A stretch of DNA of 64,000 nt, from assembly GCA_964401835.1 (NCBI GenBank), contig CAYNZP010000005.1:62001-126000 (forward strand). Reading direction: 5' to 3'. The notes under the pieces were generated by a model. It did no database searches. It saw nothing but the letters and a program-made list of their open reading frames with translations, and was not told the origin of the DNA. This document shows positions 61,591 to 64,000 of this stretch, one piece after another (position 1 is the stretch's first letter; each line of letters opens with the position of its first letter). This stretch comes from CAYNZP01 sp964401835 (GTDB lineage Bacteria; Planctomycetota; Phycisphaerae; SM23-33). The translations under genes and the position numbers were made by a program.

Positions 61591-61635
61591 CTTACACGCT
61601 TAATTTGGTCCTTTTCAGGGTTTTACTTAATTTGC

Positions 61636-64000
61636 TTAAAGCGTCCTTGCAACCTCGACCTGCTGATAAAACTCCAACACGTCGCCTTCCTTAACATCAT
61701 CGTAACCAGCCAGTTTTACGCCGCATTCCATACCGTTACGAACTTCTTTGGCGTCTTCCTTGAAACGCTTGAGGCTATCAAGAGTTCGCTCATCCTCGAC
61801 AACAATATTGTTGCGCAGGAGGCGGACCTTTGCATTACGCACAGCCTTGCCGTCCGTAACGTAACAACCAGCTATGGTTCCGATGCGAGACACCTTGAAC
61901 GTCTGCCTGATCTCGGCATGGCCGAGGACTTCTTCCTTAATCTCAGGCGCCAGACCTTCTTCGAGGGCCTTGCGGATATCTTCAATTATTTCGTAAATTA
62001 CACGATACAGTTGGATGCTTACGCCTTTTTCTTCGGCTAATTGTCTGGCAGATGTATCCGGGACGACGTTGAAGCCGATAATAATCGCCTCCGATGCCTC
62101 GGCCAAACTCACGTCACCAGTAGAAATTCCACCAACCGCTGTATGAAGGATTTTAACCCTAACTTCATCCGTGCTCAGTTTCTCGAGGCTTCCGGTAAGG
62201 GCTTCGAGTGAACCCTGGACGTCTGCCTTTATAATCAATGCTAATTCGTTTACATCGCCGGCTTCTATCTGGCTGAAGATATTCTCAAGCGTCACCTTCT
62301 GGCCACCGCCAAGAACCTTCGACCTGGTTCTTTCATGGCGATCTTCCGCCACTGTTCGGGCCTTTTCGATATCGTCAAGGACGTAGAATTTATCGCCTGC
62401 TTGGGGAACTTCGCTCAACCCAGCTATTTCGACTGGCGTCGAGGGGCCGGCTTGCTTAATTGCTTTGCCGCGGTCATTGAGTATCTGCCGAACACGGCCA
62501 TATCCTTGACCGGCCAAAACGACATCACCAACCCGAAGAGTACCATTGAGCACCAACAGGCGTGCAACGGCACCCCTGTTCTGATCCATTTCCGATTCGA
62601 TAACGTAACCACTTGCCTGTGCGTCCACTTCGCCTTTAAGCTCGAGCAGTTCTGCTTCGAGGCTCAATGTCTCGACAAGATCCTCAATTCCCTGGCCGGT
62701 TTCGGCACTGGTTTGTATTACTTCTACATCTCCGCCCCACTCGCGAGGCTGGAGTTCGTGTTCGGCCAATTGGCCTAATGCCCGCTGCACATTGGCATTG
62801 GAGACATCAATTTTATTAAGGGCGACAATAATCGGCACCTCGGCAGCTTTGGCGTGGCTGATAGCCTCGACCGTCTGAGGCATAACACCGTCGTCAGCTG
62901 CGACTACCAAAACCACAACGTCGGTCATGTTTGCACCGCGGCTTCGCATAGCGGTAAACGCTTCATGGCCTGGCGTATCAAGGAACACCACCTGTTTGCC
63001 TTCGACATCGTAACGATACGAGCCGATGTGCTGAGTAATGCCGCCTGCTTCGCCCGTCGCGACAGAAGTCTTGCGTATCTGGTCGAGCAACGATGTTTTA
63101 CCGTGATCTACGTGGCCGAGGAAAGTTACAACCGGTGCACGAGATGAAAGTTCACCCTTAGGTCGGGCTTCGATTTTCTCTATGAGCTCTTCTTCAGGGG
63201 ATTTGCTTTCACGGACGACCAGTGTTATATCGTTCTCGACCGCAATGGTCTCTGCCATTTCCGTGTCAATTACCTGATTGACAGTCGCTATAACGCCAAG
63301 GCCCATCATCTTCGTGATAATCTCAGAGGCTTTGATTCCAGTCGCTTCGGAAAAACTTTTAACAGTGATGGGCTCATCGATATGAATATCGCCCATCTTG
63401 GCAACAGCCCCGGCACCTTCACGCTTTTTGCTTACTGATGTGCGGTGCCTTCTTAGCCCCCCACCGGCAGCTGCCAGGCGTTCGGACCTTTCAAGCAGGT
63501 CCTGGTCACGCCATTCGCGAAGCTTTTCTCCAACCTCTCGGGTTTTTCCGCCACGCCTGCGAGGACTACGCTTTTTACCTTTTTTCTTCTCTTCTTCCGC
63601 AAACTTGGTTGTAGGTGTAATCTTACGCGGTATCGGGGTAGCGCTTGGCACAGCCCTTTGCTGAGGTGCAGGACGCTTGCTTGGTACAGGAACAAAGTCC
63701 GGCTTTTCAACGCGAATAACCTTCGGGCCCTTAAGCTTGGCTGGCTTGGGAACAACCTGCGGTCCGGCGGGCCTGATAGGCTCTGGTTCCTTGACCGGTT
63801 CAGGCTTTTCTTCGACAGGCTCGGCCTCTTCAGCTTCAACTGCTTCAACCGCTTCTTCGGCAGCTTCTTCTACTGCTTCGGCTACCTCGGCAACGGGTTG
63901 GGCTGGAGCTTCGACCTGGTCCAACTGTTGGGGGGCTTCAGCCGCTATTTCTTCGGGTTGCTCTTCAACAGCAACGGCGGTTTCATCAGCCTCGCCGCCT
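61636..64000 (-). CDS. infB: Translation initiation factor IF-2 (5' end beyond the window)
   Basis: The frame is open on the minus strand up to base 64000 with no stop, so the gene is cut at the window edge; the first in-frame start-like codon inside the window (TTG at 63924) is not the true start. The visible N-terminal part is Glu/Ala/Pro-rich (EAVEAVEAEEAEPVEEKPEP), followed by the IF2_N fold and the G domain: FLGHVDHGKTSLLDQI, FLDTPGHEAF and ALNKIDVSN. Domains II, III and C2 follow, ending VLEFYQQVEVARTL. It places initiator tRNA on the ribosome and opens the infB-DUF503-rbfA unit. Confidence 0.97.
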   Translation of the reverse strand, partial: GGEADETAVAVEEQPEEIAAEAPQQLDQVEAPAQPVAEVAEAVEEAAEEAVEAVEAEEAEPVEEKPEPVKEPEPIRPAGPQVVPKPAKLKGPKVIRVEKPDFVPVPSKRPAPQQRAVPSATPIPRKITPTTKFAEEEKKKGKKRSPRRRGGKTREVGEKLREWRDQDLLERSERLAAAGGGLRRHRTSVSKKREGAGAVAKMGDIHIDEPITVKSFSEATGIKASEIITKMMGLGVIATVNQVIDTEMAETIAVENDITLVVRESKSPEEELIEKIEARPKGELSSRAPVVTFLGHVDHGKTSLLDQIRKTSVATGEAGGITQHIGSYRYDVEGKQVVFLDTPGHEAFTAMRSRGANMTDVVVLVVAADDGVMPQTVEAISHAKAAEVPIIVALNKIDVSNANVQRALGQLAEHELQPREWGGDVEVIQTSAETGQGIEDLVETLSLEAELLELKGEVDAQASGYVIESEMDQNRGAVARLLVLNGTLRVGDVVLAGQGYGRVRQILNDRGKAIKQAGPSTPVEIAGLSEVPQAGDKFYVLDDIEKARTVAEDRHERTRSKVLGGGQKVTLENIFSQIEAGDVNELALIIKADVQGSLEALTGSLEKLSTDEVRVKILHTAVGGISTGDVSLAEASEAIIIGFNVVPDTSARQLAEEKGVSIQLYRVIYEIIEDIRKALEEGLAPEIKEEVLGHAEIRQTFKVSRIGTIAGCYVTDGKAVRNAKVRLLRNNIVVEDERTLDSLKRFKEDAKEVRNGMECGVKLAGYDDVKEGDVLEFYQQVEVARTL

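Overview
The window reads as chromosomal DNA of an anaerobic or facultatively anaerobic Gram-negative bacterium. I infer a member of the Planctomycetota, most likely Phycisphaerae (Sedimentisphaerales-like). The inference rests on many lipoproteins, a PEP-CTERM surface protein with a C-type lectin fold, long-form HisG, a MetV/MetF methylene-tetrahydrofolate reductase, a DUF4190/pseudopilin-like protein, weak or absent Shine-Dalgarno sites before several genes, and a lysine/alanine-rich histone-H1-like tail. No rRNA gene was seen, and I could not identify a tRNA gene, CRISPR array, prophage or intact transposase. Taxonomy was not tested by any search.

Layout. 1-9.6 kb: SPOR/TPR lipoprotein and the start of a second lipoprotein (minus strand), a repeat element with perfect terminal inverted repeats, an alpha/beta hydrolase, a lipoprotein of unknown function, a GH3-family adenylating enzyme, a beta-CASP metallo-beta-lactamase, a thioredoxin-fold lipoprotein, a lectin-like PEP-CTERM protein and a phosphoribosyltransferase. 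9.6-20.4 kb: a one-carbon region. It has a 10-bp tandem repeat, a DUF2520 Rossmann protein, a FolD with two active-site substitutions, a classical MetF, an ECF sigma factor operon, then MetF2-MetV behind a fused GltD-like/ferredoxin/MvhD-like oxidoreductase, and a conserved protein of unknown role. 20.4-25.1 kb: HU, a possible small RNA or leader, a small Arg/His-rich exported protein, a GH35 beta-galactosidase and a second repeat element.

25.1-32.4 kb: an exported helical protein and a complete Dpp/Opp-type ABC importer (binding protein, two permeases, two ATPases). 32.4-34.8 kb: zwf-pgl, the start of the oxidative pentose phosphate pathway. 34.9-39.6 kb: short-form N-acetylglutamate synthase-like GNAT, MlaF-like ATPase, MCE protein and an MMPL transporter. 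39.7-42.9 kb: DUF4190 protein, third repeat element, SurA/PpiC lipoprotein and an AlaC-like aminotransferase. 43.0-46.6 kb: an orphan RnfC/RnfD-like pair whose cofactor motifs look lost, coupled to queE-queD. 46.6-54.4 kb: membrane proteins, DUF4416, a WecA-like transferase and an O-antigen-ligase-like protein, then a DUF2339 protein. 54.5-64 kb (minus strand): infB (5' end outside the window), DUF503, rbfA, an HhH-GPD-like protein with an H1-like tail, hisG, a 1191-residue TPR lipoprotein and YebC, packed head to tail.

How they fit together: folD, metF, metF2, metV and the fused oxidoreductase suggest two separate routes for reducing methylene-tetrahydrofolate, one for methionine supply and one resembling the methyl branch of the Wood-Ljungdahl pathway. 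The strongest candidates for undescribed biology are this modified MetVF redox module with its degenerate MvhD-like end, the substituted FolD, the RnfC/D-like pair, the HhH/H1-tail protein in the infB-rbfA operon, and a family of non-coding repeat elements with terminal inverted repeats at three divergent or intergenic sites.
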